Shown here: piece after piece, positions 35,046-43,882 of the stretch | Layout: each line of letters begins with the position of its first letter | Numbering within the stretch: position 1 is the stretch's first letter | Source: Streptomyces sp. GKU 895 | GTDB lineage: Bacteria > Actinomycetota > Actinomycetes > Streptomycetales > Streptomycetaceae | NCBI GenBank assembly: GCA_002027195.1 | Contig: MWJO01000042.1 | Location: 1 to 59,053 of the forward strand | DNA: 59,053 bases | Direction: 5' to 3' | Notes under the pieces: model-generated | The model's database searches: none | Told to the model about the DNA's origin: nothing | What the model saw: the letters and a program-made list of their open reading frames with translations, nothing else | Position numbers and translations under genes: made by a program

Positions 35046-36286
35046 GCCTTCTTCTCCCCTCCGTCGCCCTCCTGTTCGGCGTGGGTCTGCGCGGCCCTGG
35101 CCTCCTCCAGCTCGTGCTGGTGCTCCATGGCCTCCAGCCGGTCCGCCTCCAGCAGTTCGTGCACGGAGTTCATCAGCGTCTCCATGTCGACGACGCCCGT
35201 GTACTCCCCGCGCCGCCCGGTCACCGCCACCCGCCCCGCGTTGTCCGTCAGCACGGCCTCCAGCGCGTCCCGCAGGGTCGCGTCCCGCGTCACCGTGTCG
35301 CTCACGAGCGTGCCCGCCCGCGCCAGCGAACCCTTCGCCCGCATCAGGTCGCCGCGCCGCAGCCACTTGTAGGGGCGGCCGCGTTTGTCGAGGAGGAGGA
35401 TCTCGTTCGTGCCGCTGTCCCGGAGCCGGTTGAAGATGTCCTGGAGCGGGTCGTCGACGGTCACCGTGGGGTAGTCGGTGATCTCCACGCTCCCCACCCG
35501 GGTGAGGTTGAGCCGTTTGAGGGCCGCCCCGGCCCCGACGAACCCCGACACGAAGTCGTCCGCCGGGTTGGTGAGGATCGCCTCCGGGGTGTCGAACTGC
35601 GCGATGTGCGAGCGTTCGCGCAGCACGGCGATACGGTCGCCCAGTTTGATCGCCTCGTCGAAGTCGTGCGTGACGAACACGATCGTCTTGTGCAGCTCGT
35701 GCTGGAGCCTGATCAGCTCGTCCTGGAGATGGTCCCGGGTGATCGGGTCGACCGCGCCGAACGGCTCGTCCATCAGCAGCACCGGCGGGTCCGCGGCCAA
35801 CGCCCGGGCTACGCCCACCCGTTGCTGCTGGCCGCCGGAGAGCTGACGCGGATACCGGCCGTGGAACTCGCCCGGGTCGAGCCCCACCAGGTCCAGCAGC
35901 TCCTCCACCCGGTCCTTGATCCGGCTCTTCCCCCAGCCGACCATCTTCGGCACCAGCGCGATGTTCTGCGCGACCGTCATGTGCGGGAACAGGCCCGCCG
36001 ACTGGATCGCATAGCCCACCTTGCGGCGCAGCTTGACCGGATCGATGTCGGTCACGTCCTCACCGCCGATCCGGATGCGGCCACCGGACGGCTCGATCAA
36101 CCGGTTGATCATCTTGAGCGTCGTCGACTTGCCGCAGCCGGACGGACCGACGAAGATCACGATCTCGCCCGCCTTGATCTCCATGGTGACGTTGTCGACC
36201 GCGGGGTGGGGGTTGCCCGGGTAGCGCTTGGTGAGGTTCTCCAGCTCGATGGAGGCTCCCGAGGTGACGCCGGCGGTCTCAGACAC
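35042..36286 (-). CDS. ABC ATPase with C-terminal CBS domains, quaternary-amine importer
   Basis: A 414-aa ProV/OpuCA-type ATPase. Walker A is GPSGCGKST at 47-55, the signature is LSGGQQQRVGVARALA, and the Walker B region is VLLMDEPFGAVDP. After the nucleotide-binding domain come two CBS repeats (about 270-390), which in relatives sense ionic strength and regulate osmolyte uptake. The last ~30 residues are Glu/His-rich. The GTG follows AGGGGGATCC and overlaps the first permease gene by 8 bp. Confidence 0.93.
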   Translation of the reverse strand: MSETAGVTSGASIELENLTKRYPGNPHPAVDNVTMEIKAGEIVIFVGPSGCGKSTTLKMINRLIEPSGGRIRIGGEDVTDIDPVKLRRKVGYAIQSAGLFPHMTVAQNIALVPKMVGWGKSRIKDRVEELLDLVGLDPGEFHGRYPRQLSGGQQQRVGVARALAADPPVLLMDEPFGAVDPITRDHLQDELIRLQHELHKTIVFVTHDFDEAIKLGDRIAVLRERSHIAQFDTPEAILTNPADDFVSGFVGAGAALKRLNLTRVGSVEITDYPTVTVDDPLQDIFNRLRDSGTNEILLLDKRGRPYKWLRRGDLMRAKGSLARAGTLVSDTVTRDATLRDALEAVLTDNAGRVAVTGRRGEYTGVVDMETLMNSVHELLEADRLEAMEHQHELEEARAAQTHAEQEGDGGEKKA

Positions 36287-36926
36287 GGATCCCCCTGGGA
36301 ATGGTCAGCCGCCCGATCAGGACGTACGCGGCGTCGAACAGCAGGGCCAGCACGATGATCCCGAGCGTGCCCGCGAGCACCTGGTTGAGCGCGTTCTTGC
36401 TGCCCAGGGAGGCGATCCCGCGGAAGATCTCGTTGCCGAGGCCGGGCCCGGAGGCGTACGCGGCGATGGCCGCGATGCCCATCAGCATCTGCGTGGAGAT
36501 ACGGATGCCGGTCAGGATCGGCGGCCAGGCCAGGGGCAGCTCGATGCGCACCAGCCGCATCGGCCGCGACATCCCGATGCCCGTCGCCGCGTCCACCAGG
36601 GACGGATCGACCCCGCGCAGGCCGACGATCGCGTTGCGCACGATCGGCAGCAGCCCGTACAGGGTCAGCGTGATCACCGTGGGCGGCACGCCGAGGCCGA
36701 CGAGCGGGATGAGCAGACCGATCATGGCGAGCGACGGGATGGTCAGAATGGTCGAGGTGGTCAGCGTCGCGAGGTTCCCGGCCCATGCGCTGCGATAGGT
36801 GACGACCCCGATCAGCACCCCGAGAAGCGTCGCCACGACCATGCACTGGAAGACGGCGCTGGCGTGCTGATAGGCGTCGGCGAGCAGCTGCTGATGGCGA
36901 CTGCCGAGGTACTCCCAGAAGCTCAC
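36279..36926 (-). CDS. ABC permease, quaternary-amine importer (first permease)
   Basis: A 215-aa permease with five to six hydrophobic segments and an EAA loop DAATGIGMSRPMRLVRIELPLAWPPILTG. It is the first gene of the permease-ATPase-permease-binding protein operon, whose order and paired permeases match OpuB/OpuC-type importers. The start is the GTG at 36926, 20 bp after the AsnC-type gene stop, so the operon may be co-transcribed with that regulator. Confidence 0.9.
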   Translation of the reverse strand: MSFWEYLGSRHQQLLADAYQHASAVFQCMVVATLLGVLIGVVTYRSAWAGNLATLTTSTILTIPSLAMIGLLIPLVGLGVPPTVITLTLYGLLPIVRNAIVGLRGVDPSLVDAATGIGMSRPMRLVRIELPLAWPPILTGIRISTQMLMGIAAIAAYASGPGLGNEIFRGIASLGSKNALNQVLAGTLGIIVLALLFDAAYVLIGRLTIPRGIRV

Positions 36927-36946
36927 ACGCGGTCACCCCATGACGG

Positions 36947-37426
36947 CTAGTCTCTGTCCTCGCTCTCCGCCGCCTGCTCCACCAGCGGGATGATCCGCAG
37001 CGGAACCGGGTTCTCCATCACGATCGCCGTGGCGGCCCGGACGATCCCATCGAAACCGACAACCCGGTCGATCACCCGCTGAAGATCCGCGTTGGACCGG
37101 GCCACCAGGCGGCACAGCATGTCCCCGGAGCCCGTGGTCGTGTGCAGCTCCAGCACCTCCGGCACGGTCGCCAAGTGCGCCCGTACGTCCGGGCCTTGCC
37201 CCTGCCGGATCTGGAGCGTGGCGAACGCGGTCACCGGGTAGCCGAGGGCCGCCGGGTCCACCTCGGGACCGAACCCGCGGATGACGCCATTCGACTGAAG
37301 GCGGTCGAGGCGCGCCTGCACCGTCCCGCGGGCCACCCCCAGCCGCCGGGACATCTCCAGCACCCCGATCCGGGGCTCCCGCGCGAGCAGCACGATGATC
37401 CGTCCGTCCAGTCCGTCGATCCCCAT
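36947..37426 (-). CDS. Lrp/AsnC-family regulator, divergent from hppD
   Basis: A 159-aa Lrp/AsnC protein. The N-terminal HTH (ISRR-type, here EMSRRLGVARGTVQARLDRLQSNGVI) is followed by the RAM ligand-binding domain with VTAFATLQI and TTGSGDMLCRLVARSN. It likely binds an amino acid or aromatic ligand. Its position, divergent from the tyrosine-catabolic hppD with 127 bp between, suggests it controls hppD. ATG 37426 is chosen because GGAAGGG is then seven bases away; ATG 37432 is too close. Confidence 0.88.
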   Translation of the reverse strand: MGIDGLDGRIIVLLAREPRIGVLEMSRRLGVARGTVQARLDRLQSNGVIRGFGPEVDPAALGYPVTAFATLQIRQGQGPDVRAHLATVPEVLELHTTTGSGDMLCRLVARSNADLQRVIDRVVGFDGIVRAATAIVMENPVPLRIIPLVEQAAESEDRD

Positions 37427-37487
37427 AGCCATACCCTTCCGCGGTGGTCATCCTGTACAGAGAGCCCGCCGACAAGGGCCCGGCATC

Positions 37488-37500
37488 GGACATATTGTCC
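37488..37500. promoter_or_regulatory. Inverted repeat between asnC-type gene and hppD
   Basis: GGACATATTGTCC (GGACA/TGTCC, 3-bp spacer) lies about 54 bp before the hppD ATG and 62 bp from the regulator start. Its AT-rich core and central position suit an Lrp/AsnC operator controlling both genes. Confidence 0.5.
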
Positions 37501-37553
37501 AGCGAATACGCCATCCATTGCTCATCTTGCCGCCGCGGGGCAACGCTGCCCAT

Positions 37554-38699
37554 ATGACGCAGACCACACACCAGACCCCCGACACCGCCCGGCAGGCCGA
37601 CCCCTTCCCGGTCAAGGGAATGGACGCGGTCGTCTTCGCCGTCGGCAACGCCAAGCAGGCGGCGCACTACTACTCCAGCGCCTTCGGCATGCGGCTGGTC
37701 GCCTACTCCGGACCGGAGAACGGCAGCCGCGAGACCGCGAGCTACGTCCTGGAGAACGGCTCCGCCCGGTTCGTCCTCACGTCCGTCATCAAGCCCGCCA
37801 CCACCTGGGGCCACTTCCTCGCCCGGCACGTGGCCGAACACGGCGACGGTGTCGTCGACCTCGCCATCGAGGTCCCGGACGCCCGCCGCGCGTACGCCTA
37901 CGCGATCGAGCACGGCGCCACGAGCGTCACCGAGCCCCACGAGCTGAAGGACGAGCACGGCACCGTCGTCCTGGCCGCGATCGCCACGTACGGCGAGACC
38001 CGCCACACCCTCGTCGAGCGCACGGAGTACGACGGCCCCTACCTCCCCGGCTTCGTCGCCGCGAGCCCTCTCGTCGAGCCGCCCGCCCACCGCACCTTCC
38101 AGGCCATCGACCACTGCGTCGGCAACGTCGAGCTCGGCCGGATGAACGCATGGGTCGGCTTCTACAACAAGGTCATGGGCTTCACGAACATGAAGGAGTT
38201 CGTGGGCGACGACATCGCCACCGAGTACAGCGCGCTGATGTCCAAGGTCGTCGCCGACGGCACGCTCAAGGTCAAGTTCCCGATCAACGAGCCCGCCCTC
38301 GCCAAGAAGAAGTCCCAGATCGACGAGTATCTGGAGTTCTACGGCGGGGCCGGCGTCCAGCACATCGCGCTGAACAGCGGGGACATCGTCGAGACCGTAC
38401 GGACCATGCGGACGGCCGGCGTCCAGTTCCTCGACACCCCCGACTCCTACTACGACACCCTCGGCGAGTGGGTCGGCGACACCCGGGTCCCCGTCGAGAC
38501 CCTGCGCGAGCTGAAGATCCTCGCCGACCGCGACGAGGACGGCTATCTGCTGCAGATCTTCACCAAGCCGGTCCAGGACCGGCCGACCGTCTTCTTCGAG
38601 ATCATCGAGCGGCACGGCTCGATGGGCTTCGGCAAGGGCAACTTCAAGGCCCTCTTCGAGGCGATCGAACGCGAGCAGGCCCGCCGCGGGAACCTGTGA
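37554..38699 (+). CDS. hppD: 4-hydroxyphenylpyruvate dioxygenase
   Basis: A 381-aa non-haem iron dioxygenase converting 4-hydroxyphenylpyruvate to homogentisate in tyrosine catabolism. The three iron ligands are present at the canonical streptomycete positions: His187 (AIDHCVGNV), His270 (VQHIALNS) and Glu349 (FFEIIERHG). Two vicinal-oxygen-chelate domains are visible. The C-terminal GSMGFGKGNFKALFEAIE is typical of HPPD and argues against hydroxymandelate synthase. The ATG at 37554 gives the conserved N-terminus. The 3' end runs into an 18-bp tandem repeat. Confidence 0.97.
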   Translation: MTQTTHQTPDTARQADPFPVKGMDAVVFAVGNAKQAAHYYSSAFGMRLVAYSGPENGSRETASYVLENGSARFVLTSVIKPATTWGHFLARHVAEHGDGVVDLAIEVPDARRAYAYAIEHGATSVTEPHELKDEHGTVVLAAIATYGETRHTLVERTEYDGPYLPGFVAASPLVEPPAHRTFQAIDHCVGNVELGRMNAWVGFYNKVMGFTNMKEFVGDDIATEYSALMSKVVADGTLKVKFPINEPALAKKKSQIDEYLEFYGGAGVQHIALNSGDIVETVRTMRTAGVQFLDTPDSYYDTLGEWVGDTRVPVETLRELKILADRDEDGYLLQIFTKPVQDRPTVFFEIIERHGSMGFGKGNFKALFEAIEREQARRGNL

Positions 38700-38769
38700 A
38701 GCCACGGGAACCCGTGAAGCCACGGGACCCTGCGAAGCCGCGGAAACCTGCGAAGCCGCGGAAACCTGT
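38698..38769 (+). repeat. Four 18-bp tandem repeats at the hppD stop
   Basis: Four units starting at 38698, 38716, 38734 and 38752, consensus GAAGCCRCGGRAACCYGY, with two to five differences between units. The first unit begins inside the hppD stop codon, and the last hppD codons (GCGGGAACCTGT) resemble a further partial copy. In one alternative frame the array reads (KPR-x-P-x)n, with no sign of use. Confidence 0.85.
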
Positions 38770-38887
38770 GAATGTGCCGTGAATCCACAAGCGCTTTCGC
38801 GGAACCTTGAAACCGGTGAACGGGAGTTGACACTCTCTGGTCTCGTGGACGCCGCCAGGGCGTCCGTGGGACCCGGGGAGCACCACC

Positions 38888-39742
38888 GTGACCGACCGCG
38901 TCGACCTCGACGTACCGGCCAAGCGTCGGCTGAACGAGAAGGCCCTGCACGAGGGCACGGTCCTGCAGTCCTTCGCCTTCGACGAGGTGCACCGGCACCT
39001 GTACGCCCTCCAGGTCCGCCGCGGCGGCATCGGCGCCGGCAACCTCTGCCTCAACCAGCTCGACTACGACGGCGAGTTGCTCGGCCACATGCACCTCCAG
39101 GGCTTCGGGCACGGCGTCAGCATGGGCGTGCAGAACGCCGCCGACGGCACGGTGTGGATCTGGACCGAGGCCGAGGCGAAGGGCGGTTACGGCCAGGCCG
39201 TCACCCGCTTCCGGTTCGCCCCCGGCGCCACCCGCACCGTCGACGACGTCAACACCCGCAAACCGATACCGGGTTCGACCAACAACCAGCCCACGGTCTG
39301 CATGGCGAGCAAGCGCATAGCCGTCCGCTACCGCCGCAAGGGCAAGCCCCGCTACCGCGTCTGGGACCTCGACGCCTTCGTCCACCGCGACTACGACGAC
39401 CCCATCGCCGACATAGCCAGCCCGACCCGCACCCCGACCCCAAGATCCCCTTCCAGGGGTACGCCCTGCACGGCGACCACCTCTACCAACTCGCCGGCAC
39501 CGCCTACGACCCCGCGACCAACCCGCCCGCCAAGTTCGGCAACGCCCACCTCTCCTGCGTCGACCTCACCACCGGCGAACTGCTCCAGCGCATGCGCACC
39601 GAGGCCGGCCGCTCCCTCACCCACCGCGAGCCGGAGGGCCTCGCCGTCCGCCACCGGACCGGGAAGGGCCTCTACATCGGCCTCGCGTCGGGCCCGGCCG
39701 GCGCCCGCCGGTTCTCCCCTGTACGCCAAGCCACTGCCGTAG
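38888..39742 (+). CDS. TagC-like propeller/receptor-type protein (frameshifted)
   Basis: About 284 aa. Conserved streptomycete protein often labelled teichoic acid biosynthesis protein C or phage-tail-like; true function unclear. Motifs that I recall as conserved are LQSFAFDEVHRHLYALQV, GFGHGVSMGVQNA, TVWIWTEAEAK and GSTNNQPTVCMASKRIAVRY. Repeated W/Y-x-W and GDHLYQLAG blades suggest a beta-propeller. The middle part reads in another frame: one missing C near 39417 and one extra C near 39717 compensate and restore PFQGYALHGD...RRFSLYAKPLP before the stop. There is no signal peptide. Confidence 0.7.
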   Translation: MTDRVDLDVPAKRRLNEKALHEGTVLQSFAFDEVHRHLYALQVRRGGIGAGNLCLNQLDYDGELLGHMHLQGFGHGVSMGVQNAADGTVWIWTEAEAKGGYGQAVTRFRFAPGATRTVDDVNTRKPIPGSTNNQPTVCMASKRIAVRYRRKGKPRYRVWDLDAFVHRDYDDPIADIASPTRTPTPRSPSRGTPCTATTSTNSPAPPTTPRPTRPPSSATPTSPASTSPPANCSSACAPRPAAPSPTASRRASPSATGPGRASTSASRRARPAPAGSPLYAKPLP

Positions 39743-39829
39743 CCGCGCCACAGCCACAGCCACAGCCACAGCGATGCCAGGGCGCCGCCGTGCCGCGCCA
39801 CAGCCGCCGTACCGCCGTAGGCTGGCCCC

Positions 39830-40111
39830 ATGGCGAGGATCAACGACGTGGGCGGCACCCAGGGCTTCGGCGCGATCGACACCGCCGACGACACCGAACC
39901 CTTCCACGCGGACTGGGAGGCCCGGGTCGTCGGCCTCTTCAACACCCTGCGCGCCCAAGGTCTGTTCAACACCAACGAGTTCCGGGACGCCATCGAGTCG
40001 ATGCCGCCCGCCGAGTACCTGGCGGCCTCGTACTACGAACGCTGGTTCACCGCGATCGTCGCCCTGCTGGAGGCCAAGGGCGTCCTGGAACCGGGTGAGC
40101 TGGATGACTGA
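39830..40111 (+). CDS. Nitrile hydratase beta subunit, N-terminal half (split)
   Basis: A 93-aa protein corresponding to the N-terminal half of a nitrile hydratase beta subunit: RINDVGGTQGFGAID, then EPFHADWEARVVGL, then the helical stretch MPPAEYLAASYYERWFTAI. In ordinary enzymes this is fused to the part encoded by the next gene. The stop overlaps the next ATG by 8 bp, so the two halves are co-translated. Three-gene layouts occur in toyocamycin nitrile hydratase and thiocyanate hydrolase. Confidence 0.88.
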   Translation: MARINDVGGTQGFGAIDTADDTEPFHADWEARVVGLFNTLRAQGLFNTNEFRDAIESMPPAEYLAASYYERWFTAIVALLEAKGVLEPGELDD

Positions 40112-40397
40112 GGGCGACCGCTTCCCGCCCGGCACCCGCGTCCGCACCTTCCCCCACGACCCGCCGCACCACACCCGCCTGCCCCGCTACGCCCGCGGCA
40201 AGCGAGGCGTGGTCGTCGAACCCGAGGGCCCCGCGGAACTCGCCGACATCAGCGCGCAGGGCCGCGGGGACGCGCCCGTCGAGCAGATCTACGCGGTCCG
40301 CTTCGCGGCCCGTGACCTGTGGGGCGAGGGCGACCACCACGTCGTACTGGACCTGTGGGAAAGCTACTTGGAGGAGGATCCCGACCGTGACCGGTGA
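40104..40397 (+). CDS. Nitrile hydratase beta subunit, C-terminal half (split)
   Basis: A 97-aa protein matching the SH3-like C-terminal half of nitrile hydratase beta subunits: FPPGTRVRTFPHDPPHHTRLPRY, RGKRGVVV, and YAVRFAARDLWGEG with LDLWESYLE. It packs against the alpha subunit and may help insert cobalt. It overlaps the genes on both sides (8 and 11 bp), indicating stoichiometric expression. Confidence 0.88.
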   Translation: MTEGDRFPPGTRVRTFPHDPPHHTRLPRYARGKRGVVVEPEGPAELADISAQGRGDAPVEQIYAVRFAARDLWGEGDHHVVLDLWESYLEEDPDRDR

Positions 40398-40968
40398 GCA
40401 CCTGGACGCGACGATCGCCCGGCGGGTACGGCGCCTCGAAACCCTGCTGGAGGAGAAGGGCCTGATCACCGGCGAGCGCGTGGACGAGGCCATCGACGCC
40501 TTCCTCGCGTCCTCCTCCCCGGCGAACGGCGCCCGGGTGGTGGCCCGCGCCTGGACCGACGGGGCCTTCAAGTCCCGCCTGCTGGCGGACGGTACGGCGG
40601 CGGTGCGCGAACTGGGCTACATGGAGGGCTCGTACCAGCGCCTGCGCGTCGTCGAGAACACGGCCGACACCCACAACGTCATCGTCTGCACCCTCTGCTC
40701 CTGCTACCCGCTGCGCCTGCTCGGCCCGTCGCCCAGCTGGTACAAGTCCGAGGCCTACCGCTCCCGGGTGGACCGCGAACCCCGGGCTGTGCTGCGGGAG
40801 TTCGGCCTGGAACTGCCCGACACCGTCGACATCACGGTGTGGGACTCCAGCGCCGAGAGCCGCTACATGGTCCTGCCGCGCAGGCCGGAGGGCACCGAAG
40901 GGCTCGCGGAGGAGGAGCTGGCGGCGCGGGTCAGTCGCAACGCTCTGATCGGCACGGCTGCCGTGTGA
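40387..40968 (+). CDS. Nitrile hydratase alpha subunit, cobalt type
   Basis: A 193-aa alpha subunit. The metal claw is C101-T-L-C104-S-C106; threonine at the second position marks the cobalt type (iron enzymes have serine). Downstream CYPLRLLGPSPSWYKSEAYRSR and VWDSSAESRYMVLPRRPEGT are family motifs. It converts a nitrile to an amide, or in relatives thiocyanate to carbonyl sulfide. The GTG start overlaps the beta C-terminal gene. No amidase gene or separate cobalt activator was found nearby; the C-terminal beta half may supply that role. Confidence 0.9.
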   Translation: MTGEHLDATIARRVRRLETLLEEKGLITGERVDEAIDAFLASSSPANGARVVARAWTDGAFKSRLLADGTAAVRELGYMEGSYQRLRVVENTADTHNVIVCTLCSCYPLRLLGPSPSWYKSEAYRSRVDREPRAVLREFGLELPDTVDITVWDSSAESRYMVLPRRPEGTEGLAEEELAARVSRNALIGTAAV

Positions 40969-42366
40969 CCGACTCCGGTACCTCCGAGGACGGTTCGGCG
41001 CCCAGCTCCGCCAACGCCTCCCGAGCCGCGCGCACATGGAGCGGCGAGAAGTACGGGTTGATCCGCAGCGCCTCCTGAAGATGCCGCCGCGCGGGGCCCT
41101 GCCGCTCCAACTCCCGCTCGATCATGCCCCGGTGGAAGGCGTACAGCGCACTGCGGACGCCACCCCCGTGGACCGTGTCCGTCGCCCGCACCGCGTACCG
41201 CAGCGCCTCCTCGTCCGCCCCGGCCCGGTGCAGCGCCCACCCCAGCGCCGTCGGCCACCGCGATCCCCCGGCTGGCGCCGCCACTCCGCCCGCAACCGCC
41301 GTACGGCGGAGGCGGGGTCACCGTGGTCGGCCTCGAACACGCCGAGCACGAGCTCCTCGTCGGCCCCGTCCGCGGCGGCGCTGCGCACCCGCGCCCGCAG
41401 CAGGTCGTACTGCGCCCGCGCCGCCTGCCGCAGCCCCAGCGACTCGTACAACTCACCCAGTTCCAGCGCGAACTGCGGGCTCGGCTGATGGGCCAGCGCC
41501 AGCCGGTACGCGCTCAGCGCCTCCGACGTCCGCCCCAGCGCCGCCAGCGCCCGCCCCTGCCCGGCCTGCGCGGCCCGCTGGTCGGGATCGATCCGCACCG
41601 CCTCCCGGAAGTTCCGCAGCGCGGCCTCCCGTTCCCCGCGCTCCCAGGCCAGCTGCCCCACCCGCTCCAGGTACGCCGCCCGCTCGGCCGGTGTCTTCGC
41701 CGCGGCCGCCGCGTCGGAGAGCTGCGCCATCGCGTCCTCACGCCAGCCCCGGTCCCGGTACACCGCCCCGGCCCTCGCCATCACGGCCGGCCCGCCCCGC
41801 AGTTCCTGGAGCCGCTCCAGCGCCCGCCCCGCGGCCTTCCAGTCGCCGAGCCCCGTATAGGCGTCGATCAGCGGCGGATACGTCGTCCACCGCTTCGCGT
41901 CCAGCTTCCGCGCGGCCTCACCCCACGTCCGCGCCGCCCGGAAGTCCCGCCGCGCGTTCGCCAGCGCCGCCATCCCGTCGTAGGCGGCGGCGCTCTTCTC
42001 CACCCGCAGCGAGGTCCGCAGCGCCCGGTCGGCCTTCGGGTAGTACGCCGACTGCGCCGTCCGCCGCCCCTGCTCGACGTACGCCGCCCCGAGCACCGCC
42101 CACGACGCGGCGTCCCGCGGGTTCCGCCGCAGATGCCTCTCCCGCTCACCGATCAGCACCGCGAGGTCCGGCAGCGCGGCCGGCACCCCCGCCGACACCG
42201 CCGTGAGCGCCTGCGCGCCCGGCGCCGGCGGCACGGCCCGCGGGCCCGTCCGCTGCACCGGCACCACCATCAGCGTCGCGCCGAGCACCAGACACCCGGT
42301 GAGGGCGGCGACCAGTCCCCAGCGGCCGAGTCGTCCGCCCCGCCGGGCCTCCTCTTGGTTCTCCAT
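40931..42366 (-). CDS. TPR-repeat membrane-anchored protein (frameshifted)
   Basis: About 478 aa corrected. A short cytosolic N-terminus and one membrane segment (about 14-36: WGLVAALTGCLVLGATLMVV) precede a long run of TPR-like helices from about residue 70 to the end (AALRNFREAVRIDPDQRAAQ; LGELYESLGLRQAARAQY). It is presumably an extracytoplasmic protein-interaction scaffold. The frame breaks at about 41266-41270, a run of five C on the plus strand; one more base restores TALGWALHRAGADEEALRYAV. Its 3' end overlaps the convergent nitrile hydratase alpha gene by 38 bp. The start at 42366 is preferred to GTG 42375. Confidence 0.8.
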
Positions 42367-42464
42367 GGCGCTCACTGTGCGTCAGTACGACGACCGCATT
42401 CCCGTATGCGGAGGCCGGTGCGGACGGGGTTCACACCGATGGCCCCGGGTGCGAACCTGTGATC

Positions 42465-43865
42465 ATGAGCCGTATCGAAGCGCCCCGCGACGAAGTGACC
42501 GGCAACCTCGTCGACCGGCTCCTGGCCGGTCTGCCCGCCGAGGCCGTCCTGACCGACCCTGACGTCACGGCCTCCTACGCCAACGACATGGCCAGCTTCT
42601 GCCCGGCCGGCGCCCCCGCCGTCGTCGTCCTGCCGCGCACGGTCGAGCAGGTCCAGCACGTCATGCGCATCGCCACGGAACTGCGCGTCCCGGTCGTCCC
42701 GCAGGGCGCCCGCACCGGACTGTCCGGCGGCGCCAACGCCACCGACGACTGCATCGTGCTGTCCCTGACCAAGATGGACCGCATCCTGGAGATCGACCCG
42801 GTCGAGCGCATCGCCGTCGTCGAACCGGGCGTCATCAACGCGACCCTCTCCCGCGCGGTCAACGAACACGGCCTCTACTACCCGCCGGACCCCTCCAGCT
42901 GGGAGATGTGCACCATCGGAGGCAACATCGGCACCGCCTCCGGCGGCCTGTGCTGCGTGAAGTACGGGGTGACGGCCGAGTACGTCCTCGGCCTCGAGGT
43001 GGTCCTCGCCGACGGCCGCCTGATGTCCACCGGCAAGCGCACCGCCAAGGGCGTCGCCGGCTACGACCTCACCCGCCTGTTCGTCGGCTCCGAGGGCTCC
43101 CTCGGCATCGTCGTCAAGGCGGTCCTCGCCCTGCGGCCCCAGCCGCCGCAGCAGCTGGTGCTGGCCGCCGAGTTCGCTTCGGCCGCCGCGGCCTGCGACG
43201 CCGTGTGCCGGATCATGGCGGGCGGCCACGTCCCGTCCCTCCTCGAACTGATGGACCGTACGACCGTCAAGGCCGTCAACGCCATCGCCAGCATGGGGCT
43301 CCCGGAGACCACCGAGGCCCTGCTCCTCGCCGCCTTCGACACCCCCGACCCGGCCGCCGACCTCGCCGCCGTCGGCGCCCTGTGCGAGGCCGCCGGCGCC
43401 ACCCAGGTCGTCCCCGCCGACGACGCCGCCGAGTCCGAGCTCCTCCTCCAGGCCCGGCGGCTCTCGCTGACCGCGCTGGAAGCGGTCAAGGGCACGACGA
43501 TGATCGACGACGTGTGCGTGCCCCGCTCCCGGCTCGCCGACATGCTCGAAGGGGTCGAGCGGATCGCCGGGAAGTACGACCTCACCATCGGGGTCTGCGC
43601 CCACGCGGGCGACGGCAACACCCACCCCACCGTCTGCTTCGACGCCGCCGACCCCGACGAGTCCCGGCGGGCCCGCGATTCCTTCGACGAGATCATGGCC
43701 CTCGGCCTGGAGCTCGGCGGCACGATCACCGGCGAGCACGGGGTGGGCGTGCTGAAGAAGGAGTGGCTGGCGCGCGAGCTCGGCCCCGTCGGGGTGGAGA
43801 TGCAGCGGCAGATCAAGCAGGTCTTCGATCCGTTGGGCCTCCTGAATCCGGGCAAGCTGTTCTGA
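42465..43865 (+). CDS. FAD-linked glycolate/D-lactate oxidase (GlcD-like)
   Basis: A 466-aa VAO/PCMH-fold flavoprotein. The FAD-binding PCMH domain (about 40-215) includes VPVVPQGARTGLSGGANA and WEMCTIGGNIGTASGG. The C-terminal cap contains the metal/substrate motif HAGDGNTHPTVCFD and GEHGVGVLKKEW. It oxidises a 2-hydroxyacid such as glycolate or D-lactate; the exact substrate is uncertain. No GlcE/GlcF partners are present. The ATG at 42465 (MSRIEAP) is chosen over GTG 42459. It is divergent from the TPR gene. Confidence 0.88.
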   Translation: MSRIEAPRDEVTGNLVDRLLAGLPAEAVLTDPDVTASYANDMASFCPAGAPAVVVLPRTVEQVQHVMRIATELRVPVVPQGARTGLSGGANATDDCIVLSLTKMDRILEIDPVERIAVVEPGVINATLSRAVNEHGLYYPPDPSSWEMCTIGGNIGTASGGLCCVKYGVTAEYVLGLEVVLADGRLMSTGKRTAKGVAGYDLTRLFVGSEGSLGIVVKAVLALRPQPPQQLVLAAEFASAAAACDAVCRIMAGGHVPSLLELMDRTTVKAVNAIASMGLPETTEALLLAAFDTPDPAADLAAVGALCEAAGATQVVPADDAAESELLLQARRLSLTALEAVKGTTMIDDVCVPRSRLADMLEGVERIAGKYDLTIGVCAHAGDGNTHPTVCFDAADPDESRRARDSFDEIMALGLELGGTITGEHGVGVLKKEWLARELGPVGVEMQRQIKQVFDPLGLLNPGKLF

Positions 43866-43882
43866 GCGTCGGTGTTCCGCCC

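Noticed and set aside
38698..38769. CRISPR array
   Set aside because: The four 18-bp copies are directly abutting with no unique spacers, and no cas genes are present anywhere in the window.
39748..39771. Four copies of CCACAG
   Set aside because: A short hexanucleotide repeat just after the TagC-like stop; too short and low-information to support a function.
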